Source: Sulfurovum riftiae (lineage in GTDB: Bacteria > Campylobacterota > Campylobacteria > Campylobacterales > Sulfurovaceae). Taken from it: a stretch of 64,000 nt of DNA. Shown here in pieces: positions 10,027 to 19,313 of the stretch. The position numbers and the translations under genes are program-made. The first letter of the stretch is position 1. The number at the start of each line of letters is the position of its first letter. The notes below the pieces were generated by a model. The model did no database searches. It was not told the DNA's origin and saw only the letters and a list, made by a program, of their open reading frames with translations. Location: positions 310,001-374,000 of the forward strand of contig NZ_LNKT01000001.1 in NCBI RefSeq assembly GCF_001595645.1. Direction: 5' to 3'.

Positions 10027-10728
10027 TCAATCCATACTGTGGATGAAGTTGTCGTAGAGCTCCTCGAGTTTATGGTCTTTCTCTTTGATGTCTTTTTGCT
10101 TGGTCTTGGGAAGGGCCTCCTCAAGTACTTCGATACGTTTGAGAAGGTACTCGAAGATCTCTTTGTTGACATCGGGTATCTTGTTGTGGCTTAACGGGGT
10201 CTTGTCATAGCCGCGTTTAAGCACACGGGCAGGGATGCCGATGGCGGTGGAGTCTGCGGGGACATCCTTGACGACAACGGAGTTGGCACCAACCTTGGAG
10301 TTCTCACCTATAGTGATGTTCCCCAGTACTTTGGAACCTGCACCGATGACGACATTGTTCTCCAGCGTGGGGTGGCGTTTGCCTTTGCTGGTACTGACCC
10401 CACCCAGCGTCACCTGCTGGTAGATGATGACATCGTTACCGATAACAGCGGTCTCACCGATAACTACGCCTACACCGTGGTCGATGAAAACGCGTCTTCC
10501 CATGGTAGCAGCAGGGTGGATGTCGATCGTGGTCAGAAAGAGTCCGATGGCCGAGATGAAACGTGGCAGAAAGCGAAGGCCTCTTTTGTAAAGTGAGTGT
10601 GCGATACGGTGAAAAAAGAGTGCCCAGAGACCCGGGTAGTTAAAAAAGAGCTCAAAAGTCGAATGCAGGGCAGGGTCGTTCCTTTTGACATTGAGGAAAT
10701 CCTCTTTAATAAGACTGAATATATTCAC
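10027..10728 (-). CDS. cysE: Serine O-acetyltransferase
   Basis: A 233-residue trimeric left-handed beta-helix enzyme that acetylates L-serine with acetyl-CoA, committing it to cysteine synthesis. The hexapeptide repeat region contains [36 protein letters not shown] and [19 protein letters not shown], including the catalytic His-Asp region. The C-terminal 60 residues are a charged helix beyond the beta-helix. It lies between speA and aspC on the same strand, with a 23-base gap to speA. Confidence 0.92.
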   Translation of the reverse strand: MNIFSLIKEDFLNVKRNDPALHSTFELFFNYPGLWALFFHRIAHSLYKRGLRFLPRFISAIGLFLTTIDIHPAATMGRRVFIDHGVGVVIGETAVIGNDVIIYQQVTLGGVSTSKGKRHPTLENNVVIGAGSKVLGNITIGENSKVGANSVVVKDVPADSTAIGIPARVLKRGYDKTPLSHNKIPDVNKEIFEYLLKRIEVLEEALPKTKQKDIKEKDHKLEELYDNFIHSMD

Positions 10729-10751
10729 GTACTATCCTTGATGTTAACTTT

Positions 10752-12617
10752 TTAATTATTTTCGCTTATGGCCTGAATGGTCTTAAGATAACTGTTTTCA
10801 CTTAAATAAAGATAAAGTTTACCCAAAAGTTCTCTTTTTTCCTTTTTGGAGAGAGCAGAGGATTCTTCTATCTGGTATTTGAGCGCTTTGTCGATGAGGT
10901 TGGTGTCATAGTCGAGATCGTCGAGAACATCCATGAGATTCTGTGCCTCGATGAGATCATCGATACGGTAGTTGCCCTCTTCATCGAAACGGATGACACA
11001 CTCGGTCGGATGGGTAAAGAGGTTGTGCTGCATACCGAGCACCTCCTGGTAGGCGCCCGTAAGGAAAAAGGCCAGGAAATACTCCTCCTGGCTTACATCG
11101 ATGTCATGCAGGTAGAGCGGCAGTTCACGGCTGAAGCCTATCTCTCCGTCACTGTCACAGGTAATATCCCAGATACTTGCCGGGTTGGTCGGTTTTTCAT
11201 CGAGCCTGTCAAGCGGCATGACTGGGAAATGCTGTGCAAGGCCCCAGAAATCAGGCAGGGACTGGAAGAGGGAGAAGTTGACGAGATAGCGCTCCTGAAT
11301 ACGGTCCTGTAGCCGTTTGAGTTCGTCCGAACCTTCGTTCTTTAAAAGTGAGATCGCCTTTTTGATAATGAGGTTGACCAGTATCTCTGTGTTGGAACGG
11401 TCCTCAAGGTCGATATACCCCAGATCGAAGAGTGTCAGCAGAGATTCCATATGGTCAAGGGCATCGTGCAGGTACTCGCGGGCATTTTTCCTGTTGATGG
11501 TGTTGAAAAGGTCGTAGAGCTCCTGGATGAGCGGCGGGTTCTCTTCTTTGAGGCGTAGGGCCTTTTTGTGGTACTCCTGGGAAAAGAGTTCGAGTACCGG
11601 AGCGACCAGAACGGAGTGGGAAGCTGCGATGTAACGGCCCGATTCGGTAAAAATGTCCGGTTCGGCAACCCCTTTGCTTTTTGAGATCTCCTGCATCAGG
11701 TAGACTACATCATTGGCGAATTCGTTCAGGGAGTAGTTGCGCTCTGTGCTGCTGCCATGCTGTGAATACTCCACGGCCAGACCGCCGCCGATGTTGATGG
11801 CTCCCAGGGTGTCCGCTCCGCGTTTTTTGAGTTCGGCATAGATGTTCCCTGCCTCTCTGAGTGCTTTTTTCAAAGGTGCGATGTCTCCCATCTGCGAGCC
11901 GATATGGAAGTGGATCATCCAGAGCCGTTCGAGCAGCTTGTTCTTCTTGAGCATTTCGTAGGCTTCAAGCAGTTCTGTAGAGGTCAACCCGAACTTGGAA
12001 CTGTAGCCCCCGCTTTTTGCCCAGATACCGATACCTGAACTGTGCAGACGTATACGCACACCGATCCTGGGAGCTACGGAGATTTCGGTATCCTTGTTGA
12101 ATTCCCTGTCGACCTGGATGATCGTTTCAAGCTCTCCAAGTCCCTCAATGGTCACGGTGATGTTGTGTCCCATCTTGGCAGCGATGAAACACAAAGAGAT
12201 CATCTCCTTGTCCTTGAAGCCGTTGACAGTGATGGGTGCTCCCAGCGGGGTTTTACTGATAGCGATGATCAGCTCGGCCTTGCTCCCGGCTTCCAACCCA
12301 TAGTTGTAGTTTTGTGACACATCCATAAGCGCGTGGATGAAGTTGGGGAACTGGTTGACCTTCAGGGGAAAGACCGCATGGAAGTTCCCCTGGTAGCCGA
12401 ACTCTTCTTTGGCACGTGCAAAGGTATCGAAGAGGGTACTGATCTGTTTTTCGATGAGATGGGGGAAGCGCAGGAGCAGAGGACCCTTGTAGCCTTTCTC
12501 CCTGATCTCCTGTGTTATCTGAAGCAGTGAAGGCTGGCTGGCATGGTTGATATTGACGGTATCGTCTTCGATGAAAAAGTTATCGTCCCCCCAGATATCC
12601 AAACCGAAACGCTTCAT
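10752..12617 (-). CDS. speA: Biosynthetic arginine decarboxylase
   Basis: A 621-residue PLP enzyme of fold type III that decarboxylates arginine to agmatine. The Schiff-base lysine is K86 in AVFPLKVNQFP. The glycine-rich phosphate-binding motif (INIGGGLAVEYS) and the C-terminal region holding an active-site cysteine in VIRFDEEGNY-adjacent sequence are typical of SpeA. Together with the carboxynorspermidine dehydrogenase at 5.8 kb it points to spermidine made from arginine without S-adenosylmethionine decarboxylase. It is divergent from the mla operon. Confidence 0.94.
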   Translation of the reverse strand: MKRFGLDIWGDDNFFIEDDTVNINHASQPSLLQITQEIREKGYKGPLLLRFPHLIEKQISTLFDTFARAKEEFGYQGNFHAVFPLKVNQFPNFIHALMDVSQNYNYGLEAGSKAELIIAISKTPLGAPITVNGFKDKEMISLCFIAAKMGHNITVTIEGLGELETIIQVDREFNKDTEISVAPRIGVRIRLHSSGIGIWAKSGGYSSKFGLTSTELLEAYEMLKKNKLLERLWMIHFHIGSQMGDIAPLKKALREAGNIYAELKKRGADTLGAINIGGGLAVEYSQHGSSTERNYSLNEFANDVVYLMQEISKSKGVAEPDIFTESGRYIAASHSVLVAPVLELFSQEYHKKALRLKEENPPLIQELYDLFNTINRKNAREYLHDALDHMESLLTLFDLGYIDLEDRSNTEILVNLIIKKAISLLKNEGSDELKRLQDRIQERYLVNFSLFQSLPDFWGLAQHFPVMPLDRLDEKPTNPASIWDITCDSDGEIGFSRELPLYLHDIDVSQEEYFLAFFLTGAYQEVLGMQHNLFTHPTECVIRFDEEGNYRIDDLIEAQNLMDVLDDLDYDTNLIDKALKYQIEESSALSKKEKRELLGKLYLYLSENSYLKTIQAISENN

Positions 12618-12680
12618 GCTTTACCTCATGTTATAAAAAATCGTTGAAAGGATTATAGCAAAACTTAATCTAATCTTACC

Positions 12681-12686
12681 TATAAT
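12681..12686 (+). promoter_or_regulatory. TATAAT -10 box of the mla operon
   Basis: A perfect TATAAT ends only six bases before the ATG at 12693, so transcription should start at or next to the start codon. No -35 box is evident, as is usual for Campylobacterota housekeeping promoters. The operon may therefore begin with a leaderless or nearly leaderless mRNA. Confidence 0.55.
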
Positions 12687-12692
12687 AGAGTT

Positions 12693-13796
12693 ATGAACAT
12701 GGAGTATATAGTAATCAGGGAAGATCAGCATCAGATTACGATCGTAGCGCAGGGAGAATGGACACTCTCGACGGTACAGGAGATAGAGAGGGTTCTGCAG
12801 CGTGTACCCCTGAAGAAGAGGATCGTCTGGGACCTTTCCGGGGTAGATGAATTTGACAGTGCAGGCGTGCTGCTCTTCATTGAATACTTTGAATATTTCA
12901 AGAAAAAGACAGAAGTCGAGGTTAGAGGCTATACCTCAAGTCAGAAAGAGATGTATGATCTGCTTATCGGCCATATGGTCGAACCTGTGCCTGAACGAAA
13001 AAGCAGTTTTCTTGAAGAGTTGGGTGAGAGTACGGTTGAAGTCCTTCGTGATATCAAGGATTTCATTACCTTTCTCGGGCATCTATTTTCCACGCTCTTC
13101 CATGCGGTATTCAACCCAAAAAATATCCGTTTGAAAGAGATGGTCTACCATATACACCATTCCGGTTTCAATGCGCTGGTCATCATCGGACTGACCTCTT
13201 TTCTGGTAGGGATGGTCATTGCCTATCAGGGTGCGGTGCAGCTGGCGAAATTCGGTGCGGACATCTTCATCGTCGATACAGTAGGTATTTCGATCGTGCG
13301 GGAATTGGGCCCGATGATCACTGCGATCGTCATTGCAGGACGGAGTGGTTCGGCCTATACGGCTGAGATCGGTGCCATGAAGATCACAGAGGAGATCGCT
13401 GCCATGCGTACCATGGGGTTCGACCCCTACAATTTCCTCGTTTTACCACGGATCTTTGCCTTGATGATCTCTCTGCCGCTGCTGATATTCTTTTCGGATA
13501 TGATGGGGATTTTCGGCGGTATGGTGGCATCACAGATGCAACTGAATATCTCGATGGCACAGTTCGTGGACAGGCTTTATGAAGTGCTTGAACTCAAACA
13601 TTATGTCCTGGGGATGATCAAAGGGCCGGTCTTTGCCTTTGTCATTGCCGCAGTCGGCTGCTTCAGAGGTTTCCAGGTCTCGGACAATACGGAGAGCCTT
13701 GGCCTGCATACCACAGCCTCTGTCGTGAACTCCATCTTCCTTGTCATCGCGTTCGATGCACTCTTCTCGGTCATCTATACGGAGCTTGACCTGTGA
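12693..13796 (+). CDS. mlaE: Lipid-transport ABC permease MlaE with fused N-terminal STAS domain
   Basis: A 367-residue fusion. Residues 1 to about 95 form a STAS domain (WDLSGVDEFDSAGVLLF near 46-62), the role played by separate MlaB in E. coli. Residues about 130-367 are the MlaE permease with the conserved VRELGPMITAIVIAGRSG (about 202-219) and EIGAMKITEEI motifs. It should form the inner-membrane core that moves phospholipids or other lipids between the two membranes. It overlaps mlaF by four bases. Start could be M1 or M3, and no Shine-Dalgarno is clear. Confidence 0.9.
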   Translation: MNMEYIVIREDQHQITIVAQGEWTLSTVQEIERVLQRVPLKKRIVWDLSGVDEFDSAGVLLFIEYFEYFKKKTEVEVRGYTSSQKEMYDLLIGHMVEPVPERKSSFLEELGESTVEVLRDIKDFITFLGHLFSTLFHAVFNPKNIRLKEMVYHIHHSGFNALVIIGLTSFLVGMVIAYQGAVQLAKFGADIFIVDTVGISIVRELGPMITAIVIAGRSGSAYTAEIGAMKITEEIAAMRTMGFDPYNFLVLPRIFALMISLPLLIFFSDMMGIFGGMVASQMQLNISMAQFVDRLYEVLELKHYVLGMIKGPVFAFVIAAVGCFRGFQVSDNTESLGLHTTASVVNSIFLVIAFDALFSVIYTELDL

Positions 13797-14590
13797 GCGG
13801 GCAAAAGATAGTCATAGAAGCCAAAGGTATCGTGACACGCTTTGGGGAACGGACCGTCCATGACGGTGTCAGTCTGCAGATCAGGGAGAACGAAATCTAC
13901 GGTATCCTCGGAGAGAGCGGATCGGGAAAATCGGTACTGATGAAAGAGATGATCATGCTGCTCGAGCCCAATGCGGGAGAGATGATGGTACTGGGAAAGG
14001 ACCTGGGGACCATCTCCTACAAAGAGGCACAGCAGCTCCGAAGGGAGTGGGGTGTGCTTTTTCAGTTCGGTGCACTCTACTCCTCCATGACTATTGCGGA
14101 GAACATAGAGGTCCAGCTCAAGGAGTATACCGATATCAGCAAAGAGATGCGGGACAAACTGGTACGCTCCAAGATCGCACTGGTAGGGCTCGATGCACAT
14201 GTAGGCAGCCTCTACCCTGCAGAACTAAGCGGCGGGATGATCAAAAGGGCGGCGCTGGCACGGGCTTTGGCTATGGAGCCAAAACTGCTTTTCCTGGATG
14301 AACCCACTTCCGGCCTTGACCCCGTAGGGGCACGGAATTTCGATGCGCTCATCGTGGAGCTTCGCAAAATGCTGGGTATCACGGTCGTGATGATCACGCA
14401 CGATCTTGACTCTATTTTCAGCATTGTGGACAGAATGGCTGTTCTGGCGGACAAACGGGTGGTGGCAGAAGGTCCTTTGGAAAATGTGTTACAATCACAA
14501 CATCCTTTTGTTGAAGCGTTCTTCAAGAACGACTATACGAAAGAGAAGTATGTGGACAAGTTGGAGAAGAAGAGGGTGGAACATGTATAG
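13793..14590 (+). CDS. mlaF: Lipid-transport ABC ATPase MlaF
   Basis: A 265-residue ABC ATPase starting at a GTG that overlaps the mlaE stop. Walker A is GESGSGKS (40-47), the signature is LSGGMIKRAALARALA, and Walker B is LLFLDEPTSGLDP followed by the H-loop in MITHDLDSI. It powers the MlaE permease. The C-terminal 25 residues (NDYTKEKYVDKLEKKRVEHV) correspond to the tail that contacts the partner subunit in MlaF. It overlaps mlaD by eight bases, so translation is probably coupled. Confidence 0.92.
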   Translation: MSGQKIVIEAKGIVTRFGERTVHDGVSLQIRENEIYGILGESGSGKSVLMKEMIMLLEPNAGEMMVLGKDLGTISYKEAQQLRREWGVLFQFGALYSSMTIAENIEVQLKEYTDISKEMRDKLVRSKIALVGLDAHVGSLYPAELSGGMIKRAALARALAMEPKLLFLDEPTSGLDPVGARNFDALIVELRKMLGITVVMITHDLDSIFSIVDRMAVLADKRVVAEGPLENVLQSQHPFVEAFFKNDYTKEKYVDKLEKKRVEHV

Positions 14591-15494
14591 CAGGGTCAAT
14601 TATACTATTGTCGGTATCTTTGTGTTGCTTTTTGGTGCAGGGCTTGTGGGATTTACCTTCTGGCTTGCCAAGTACGGTATACAGAATGAATATACCCTCT
14701 ACAAGCTTTATATGAAAGAATCTGTTTCCGGACTTTCCAAAGATTCGACAGTAAGGCTCAGGGGTGTAGATGTGGGGCGTGTAAGCGAAATACGCATCGA
14801 TCCGAATGATATAGAGCGTATTGAAGTCCTCTTGAAGATACGTTCCGATGTACCCATCAAGGAAGATATGGTCGCGCATACGGAGATGCTTGGTATTACC
14901 GGACTCCTTGCCATAGATATCTCCGGCGGTACCAACGGTGCAAAACTGTTAAGATCAAAAAACGGTGAGATACCTGTCATCCCGACGGCACCTTCATGGT
15001 TCAGCAAGACGACCAAAGGCATCGGTACGCTTGCCGAAGATCTGACCGATCTTCTACATCGGGGTGAAAAGCTGATGAACGATAAGAATATCGAAGCCTT
15101 TGACCATATTCTGGAAAATACAGAAGCGCTTACTGCCAAAACTGTAGGGACGCTGGATGAGTTCAATGCGACCATGCAGCTCTATAAAGAGGCTGTGGTC
15201 AAACTCAATGAAGATGTACACACTTTCAGCCAGGACTTTTCGAAGATCACGAACAATACGGTACCGGCACTCAAATCACTGAGAAAAGCCACCAAAAATT
15301 TCAACCGTTTGACACTTGAGGCTGAGAAGAGCCTCAACAGGGGAGATTACAACATCAAAGAGACCTTCCAACCGATGCTGGTCGATATCGGTATTTTGAC
15401 AGAACAGCTGACCGACCTGACACGTGAACTGCAGCAGAGTCCAAGCAGTGTGTTGTTCAAATCTAGAAAAAGAAGAAGGGGACCCGGAGAATGA
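14583..15494 (+). CDS. mlaD: MCE-domain lipid-binding protein MlaD
   Basis: A 303-residue protein with an N-terminal membrane anchor (about 6-28) and a periplasmic MCE domain (about 38-115; the VRLRGVDVGRVSEIRIDP and LLAIDISGG stretches are typical). A long helical, Asn/Lys-rich C-terminal region (about 150-300) may form a periplasm-spanning channel or coiled coil. I chose the ATG at 14583, just inside the mlaF end, because upstream in-frame sequence (from 14406) is out-of-frame mlaF. MlaC and MlaA are absent here. Confidence 0.88.
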   Translation: MYSRVNYTIVGIFVLLFGAGLVGFTFWLAKYGIQNEYTLYKLYMKESVSGLSKDSTVRLRGVDVGRVSEIRIDPNDIERIEVLLKIRSDVPIKEDMVAHTEMLGITGLLAIDISGGTNGAKLLRSKNGEIPVIPTAPSWFSKTTKGIGTLAEDLTDLLHRGEKLMNDKNIEAFDHILENTEALTAKTVGTLDEFNATMQLYKEAVVKLNEDVHTFSQDFSKITNNTVPALKSLRKATKNFNRLTLEAEKSLNRGDYNIKETFQPMLVDIGILTEQLTDLTRELQQSPSSVLFKSRKRRRGPGE

Positions 15495-16066
15495 GATATA
15501 TTATACTGTTGAGTCTGTTCCTGTTGAGCGGGTGCAGCATGAAAGAGGCACCGGTCATGAAAGTGTACAGCCTGGTGGTTCCTTCCATCACACCGGTATC
15601 CCATGCCCGATATCGAAACAAGATACTGAAGGTCTCTTATCCTATTGCATTGAGCGAAAAATTGAATGACAGAATGAATTACTCCTACTCTCTGACGGAT
15701 AAAGGAGAATATCTTAATTCACGCTGGTCGAACGATACCGGAAAACTGCTGCAGGGAAGTGTGATTCAGATGCTTACAGAGAGCAGGATTTTCAAGGTCG
15801 TCGTACCGTTTGCGTCAGATGTGGAAGAAAATCTTCGCCTTGAAAGCACTGTCTTTGACTTTTCACATCATGTAAGAGGAGAGTCCTCCTATGCCGTTGT
15901 TTCCATACAGTTCACTTTGATGAATGCCGAGACGGGAAAACTGGTCAAGGCACGAAGATTCAGATATAGGGAACCCACTGCAACGATCGATGCCAAAGGG
16001 TATGTTGAGGCGACCAACCGCATCATGGGCAGGTTGGGCCATGATCTCGTAAATTGGCTACGTTAA
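15491..16066 (+). CDS. ABC-type transport auxiliary lipoprotein (PqiC/YmbA-like)
   Basis: A 191-residue lipoprotein with signal peptide and lipobox LLSGC (Cys15). The following domain resembles the DUF330/ABC transport auxiliary family that accompanies MCE operons (PqiC in E. coli), presumably tethering MlaD to the outer membrane and replacing MlaC/MlaA. It overlaps mlaD by four bases, which places it in the same operon. Assignment rests on position and lipoprotein architecture more than on sharp motifs. Confidence 0.75.
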   Translation: MRYIILLSLFLLSGCSMKEAPVMKVYSLVVPSITPVSHARYRNKILKVSYPIALSEKLNDRMNYSYSLTDKGEYLNSRWSNDTGKLLQGSVIQMLTESRIFKVVVPFASDVEENLRLESTVFDFSHHVRGESSYAVVSIQFTLMNAETGKLVKARRFRYREPTATIDAKGYVEATNRIMGRLGHDLVNWLR

Positions 16067-16077
16067 GTTTGATTTAT

Positions 16078-16083
16078 TATAAT
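16078..16083 (+). promoter_or_regulatory. TATAAT -10 box before the small outer-membrane protein gene
   Basis: A perfect TATAAT lies 29 bases before the ATG at 16112, with an AAAAAGGATGATGA ribosome binding region between. The barrel gene can therefore be transcribed independently of the mla operon. Confidence 0.5.
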
Positions 16084-16111
16084 GTCACGGCTTAATAAAA
16101 AAGGATGATGA

Positions 16112-16708
16112 ATGAAAAAACAATTACTTGCAGCTGTATTTGCAGCACAGTTGATGACACAACTTTATGCCGGAGGTGAGGTTGAACCTGTTGAAACAGT
16201 GGAAACAGAAGCAATAGAAGCAGAAGAGTCCCGTTTCTATATTGTTGCCAAGGGGATGGCGATCATGGGTGATGACGTGGCACATGGCGAAGCCATGCTG
16301 GAAGGAGACAACGGGTACGGTTTCGGGATCGATATCGGGTACCGTCTCGGACACGGTTTTGCAGTGGAATATGATTTCTCCTATTCTCAGAATACAGTGA
16401 TCGAAAGAGTTGAAGGCCATGAGTTTGAAGAGCTTGATGCTGACTACTATACCTCTGCATTGGATATCGTCTATACCTATGAGATGACAGAAACGATCGG
16501 GCTCTTTGCCAAAGCAGGGTATGAACTTGAGTGGGAGACCATCGACAAGATTGGTATCGACAGTGAGGACCATGACGGTTTTGTCTTCGGTGTCGGTTTT
16601 GAAGTGGCAATGAACGAAAGTTATAAATTCGTTGCAGAGTACGAACACTCTACGATCGATGGACCACGCGGAGATGCACTTTTTGCAGGATTGATGCTTA
16701 ACTTCTAA
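16112..16708 (+). CDS. Small outer-membrane beta-barrel protein
   Basis: A 198-residue protein. It has a clear signal peptide (MKKQLLAAVFAAQLMTQLYA), an acidic linker (VEPVETVETEAIEAEE) and about eight amphipathic strands ending in the C-terminal phenylalanine (GLMLNF) needed for BAM-dependent insertion. The fold is like OmpA/OmpX/porin-family eight-strand barrels. Being next to the mla operon it may have an outer-membrane lipid role, but this is only positional inference. It is convergent with hisS. Confidence 0.75.
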   Translation: MKKQLLAAVFAAQLMTQLYAGGEVEPVETVETEAIEAEESRFYIVAKGMAIMGDDVAHGEAMLEGDNGYGFGIDIGYRLGHGFAVEYDFSYSQNTVIERVEGHEFEELDADYYTSALDIVYTYEMTETIGLFAKAGYELEWETIDKIGIDSEDHDGFVFGVGFEVAMNESYKFVAEYEHSTIDGPRGDALFAGLMLNF

Positions 16709-16716
16709 TCACAGCC

Positions 16717-16748
16717 ACAGTTCTCCATCAGTTTGGATGGTGAACTGT
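16717..16748. terminator. Hairpin between convergent genes
   Basis: ACAGTTCTCCATC (16717-16729) and GATGGTGAACTGT (16736-16748) form a 13-pair stem with one mismatch and a short loop. It lies between the ends of the barrel gene and hisS and may end transcripts from both sides. There is no long T run on either side. Confidence 0.5.
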
Positions 16749-17959
16749 CACACTTCATCGAAGGGAACAGTTCTTTCTTCTTTCGTTTCCAGATCTTTTA
16801 CCCAGACTGTACCGTTTTTCAGCTCATCTTCACCGATAAGAAGGGCAAATCTTGCATTGGCTTTGTCCACACCTTTCATATGGCTCTTGAAGCCTTTGGA
16901 GTTGTACTCGACCGTCACTTTGGTCTCCTGGCGTTTTTTGGCTGCCAGTGCAAAGAGTAATTCGACCGCTTCGGGAACCAGGGCACCCATATAGTAACCC
17001 TCTCTATCCACTTCAGGCATCTGCACCAGTTCCATAATACGTTCGATCCCGATGGCAAAACCTACTGCAGGTGTGGGTTTCCCGTCAAGATACTCTACCA
17101 GTTTGTCATACCGTCCGCCACCGGCGATGGCAGACTGTGAACCGATCTCATTGCTGACGAACTCGAAGGCGGTCTTATTGTAGTAGTCGAGGCCTCTGAC
17201 AAGGTTGGTATCGACTGTGTATGAGATGCCTGCCTTGTCCAGAAGAGCAGTGAGTTTTAGGAAGTCCGTATCACACTCTTCACAGAGATTGCTGATAAGT
17301 TTCGGAGAGCTTTCCAGCAGAGACTGACACTTCTCGTTTTTACAGTCAAGTACACGAATAGGGTTGGTACCGATACGTCGGTTACAGTCTTCACAGAGTT
17401 CCGGACTGATATCGGTGAGGAATCCGACAAGATTCTGTTTGTAGGGAGGCATACATTCCGGACAGCCCAGTGAATTGATGAGCAGGTCAAAACCGATTCC
17501 AAGTTCATCAAAGATCTGGCCGATCATGGTGATGATGGTAAAATCCTCATAGACGGACGCTTCACCGAAACTCTCGCAGCCGAACTGGTGGAATTCTCTC
17601 AATCGTCCCTTTTGCGGACGCTCGTAACGGAACATCGGTCCATAGTAGTAGAACTTCTGTTTGACAGGCTGGCGGTCGAGTTTGGCAGAGACAAAAGCAC
17701 GTACGATGCCTGCTGTACCCTCAGGGCGCATACAGACATCATTGCCTCCTTTGTCCTCGAACCGGTACATCTCTTTCCCGACAATATCGGAGCTTTCACC
17801 TACAGAACGTCTGAACAGTGCAGTCTCTTCCAAAATGGGGGTCTCGATGTAGCTGTAGCCGTAACGTTTGGCTATGTTGATGGCAGTGGTAACAATGTGT
17901 ACAAAACGCCGGGAGTCCTCGAACGTGAGGTCCTTCATACCGCGTAAAGGCTTTATCAT
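16748..17959 (-). CDS. hisS: Histidyl-tRNA synthetase
   Basis: A 403-residue class II synthetase that charges tRNA-His. Motif 1 is near the N-terminus (MKDLTFEDSRRF), the histidine-binding GLDYYNKTAFEF and AGGGRYD motifs are present, and the R-x-E motif 2 lies in MFRYERPQKGRLREFHQ. Four paired cysteines at about 170-240 (CPECMPPY, CEDCNRR, CKNEKC, CEECD) form the zinc-like insertion seen in the short HisS type. A hisS-tmk-coaD-ubiX order is seen on this strand. Confidence 0.95.
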   Translation of the reverse strand: MIKPLRGMKDLTFEDSRRFVHIVTTAINIAKRYGYSYIETPILEETALFRRSVGESSDIVGKEMYRFEDKGGNDVCMRPEGTAGIVRAFVSAKLDRQPVKQKFYYYGPMFRYERPQKGRLREFHQFGCESFGEASVYEDFTIITMIGQIFDELGIGFDLLINSLGCPECMPPYKQNLVGFLTDISPELCEDCNRRIGTNPIRVLDCKNEKCQSLLESSPKLISNLCEECDTDFLKLTALLDKAGISYTVDTNLVRGLDYYNKTAFEFVSNEIGSQSAIAGGGRYDKLVEYLDGKPTPAVGFAIGIERIMELVQMPEVDREGYYMGALVPEAVELLFALAAKKRQETKVTVEYNSKGFKSHMKGVDKANARFALLIGEDELKNGTVWVKDLETKEERTVPFDEV

Positions 17960-18022
17960 GGTTGATCCTTAGAGTTGTCGTAGGGTCGGTCGTACCGACC
18001 AAATACAAAATAAATTGAGGAA

Positions 18023-18598
18023 TTATACCTTCAAGTAGGTAAGAATGGATTGATGGATATTCTCAATGCTGTCCGTAGCATCGATGAAGAGATGGGGAAT
18101 CCCCAGTTTGAGGATACTCTCTTTCATATGTTCCTGAACCCTGAGCAGATATTCCAGCCCCCGTAGTTCGATCCCATCAAGGGATTTTTGGGAAGTACGC
18201 TCCCTGAGTGTCTCCATATCGGTCAGAAAAAGGATGATCCTGTCGGGAAAATGTTCCTTGAGGGCAAAACGGTTGAGGTGGACCAGCTCATCAAAGCTGA
18301 AATCCCCGTTGGCCAGGGCATAGCCTATGCCAGAGATAAAGCCTCTGTCCGAAATGACCACTTTGTCCTTGTTGGGTTCTATCACCTCTTCGTAATGTTC
18401 GGCACGGTCAGCCAGAAAGAGCAGCAGTTCGGCTCTTTTGGAACGCAGTGAATCGCTCAGAAGGATCTCCCTGGCTTTCTTTCCGAAGGCTGTACCACCA
18501 GGCTCATGCGTAGTGATGATACCGGGATGTACCTGTGCAAGCAGTTCTATCTGTGTGCTTTTGCCGCAGGTATCGATGCCTTCAAAAAGAATATACAT
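18023..18598 (-). CDS. tmk: Thymidylate kinase
   Basis: A 191-residue P-loop kinase that converts dTMP to dTDP. The P-loop is FEGIDTCGKST (5-15), the DR motif is in VVISDRGFISGIGYALANG, and the lid region follows. The start codon overlaps the coaD stop codon (TAATG), so the two are translationally coupled. The short length is typical of Campylobacterota. Confidence 0.93.
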   Translation of the reverse strand: MYILFEGIDTCGKSTQIELLAQVHPGIITTHEPGGTAFGKKAREILLSDSLRSKRAELLLFLADRAEHYEEVIEPNKDKVVISDRGFISGIGYALANGDFSFDELVHLNRFALKEHFPDRIILFLTDMETLRERTSQKSLDGIELRGLEYLLRVQEHMKESILKLGIPHLFIDATDSIENIHQSILTYLKV

Positions 18599-19074
18599 TA
18601 TTTTCGGTACTCCCGGATCATTCTATAGGTCTCTTCGGGCAGAAGATGGTCCACTTTTCCGTCATAGGCAAGTATGGCACGGACCACCGAAGAGCTCACG
18701 AAAGCATGTTGGAGACTTGGCATGAGATAGATGGTCTCGAGCTCTTTTTTCAGTGAAGCATTGGCATAGCCCATCTGCAGTTCATACTCGAAGTCACTTA
18801 CCGCTCTGAGACCTCTGACGACAATGTTGGCATCGAGATCATCCGAGAGATCGACCAGCAGCTTGTCGAACCCTATGACCTCTATCTTGGGAAAATCCCT
18901 GGTAGCAGACTGTACCATCTGTATACGCTGTTCAAGTGTGAACATCGGTTTTTTGGCTTCCGAAGCGGCGACCGCTACGATGATACGGTCGAACATGCTG
19001 CAGGCACGCTTGATGATATCGAGATGTCCGTTGGTAATAGGGTCGAAGGTACCGGGGTAGATCGCACTTCTCAT
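18598..19074 (-). CDS. coaD: Phosphopantetheine adenylyltransferase
   Basis: A 158-residue nucleotidyltransferase that makes dephospho-CoA from phosphopantetheine and ATP in coenzyme A synthesis. The T/HxGH motif is in YPGTFDPITNGHLDII, and the second motif is the VVRGLRAVSDFEYELQM segment with the YLMPSLQHAFVSSS stretch near the end. Its upstream region is the heptad-repeat intergenic stretch, so ubiX may not share its transcript. Confidence 0.95.
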   Translation of the reverse strand: MRSAIYPGTFDPITNGHLDIIKRACSMFDRIIVAVAASEAKKPMFTLEQRIQMVQSATRDFPKIEVIGFDKLLVDLSDDLDANIVVRGLRAVSDFEYELQMGYANASLKKELETIYLMPSLQHAFVSSSVVRAILAYDGKVDHLLPEETYRMIREYRK

Positions 19075-19313
19075 TGGAAGTCTCCAATGGGAAGTGCAGT
19101 GAAGAGTGAAGAGTGCACTTCGACAAGCTCAGTGACCGTAGTGATGAGCGCCGGTTTGCATTGCTGTGCAATGCTTCTATGTATAAGAAAAGAAAACATT
19201 ATTTTTATAAACCTTCTTAGATAAAAGCTTTTCGTTAGAAAAGCATACCACAACTCTTCACTCTTCACTCTTAATTCATCACTCTTGGTTTTTCACTCTT
19301 CACTCTTAATCCT
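19075..19313. repeat. Repeat-rich spacer: heptad arrays, hairpins and a REP-like motif
   Basis: The 17-base sequence AGTGAAGAGTGAAGAGT (19098-19114) recurs inverted at 19253-19269. From 19259 to 19318 the DNA follows a seven-base period (CACTCTT repeated with variants). Between the arms are two perfect hairpins, GCATTGC/GCAATGC (19158-19174) and GCTTTTC/GAAAAGC (19227-19244). A CTTCGACAAGCTCAGTGACC motif (19118-19137) is like repetitive extragenic palindromes known from many bacteria. No gene is visible. Confidence 0.75.
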
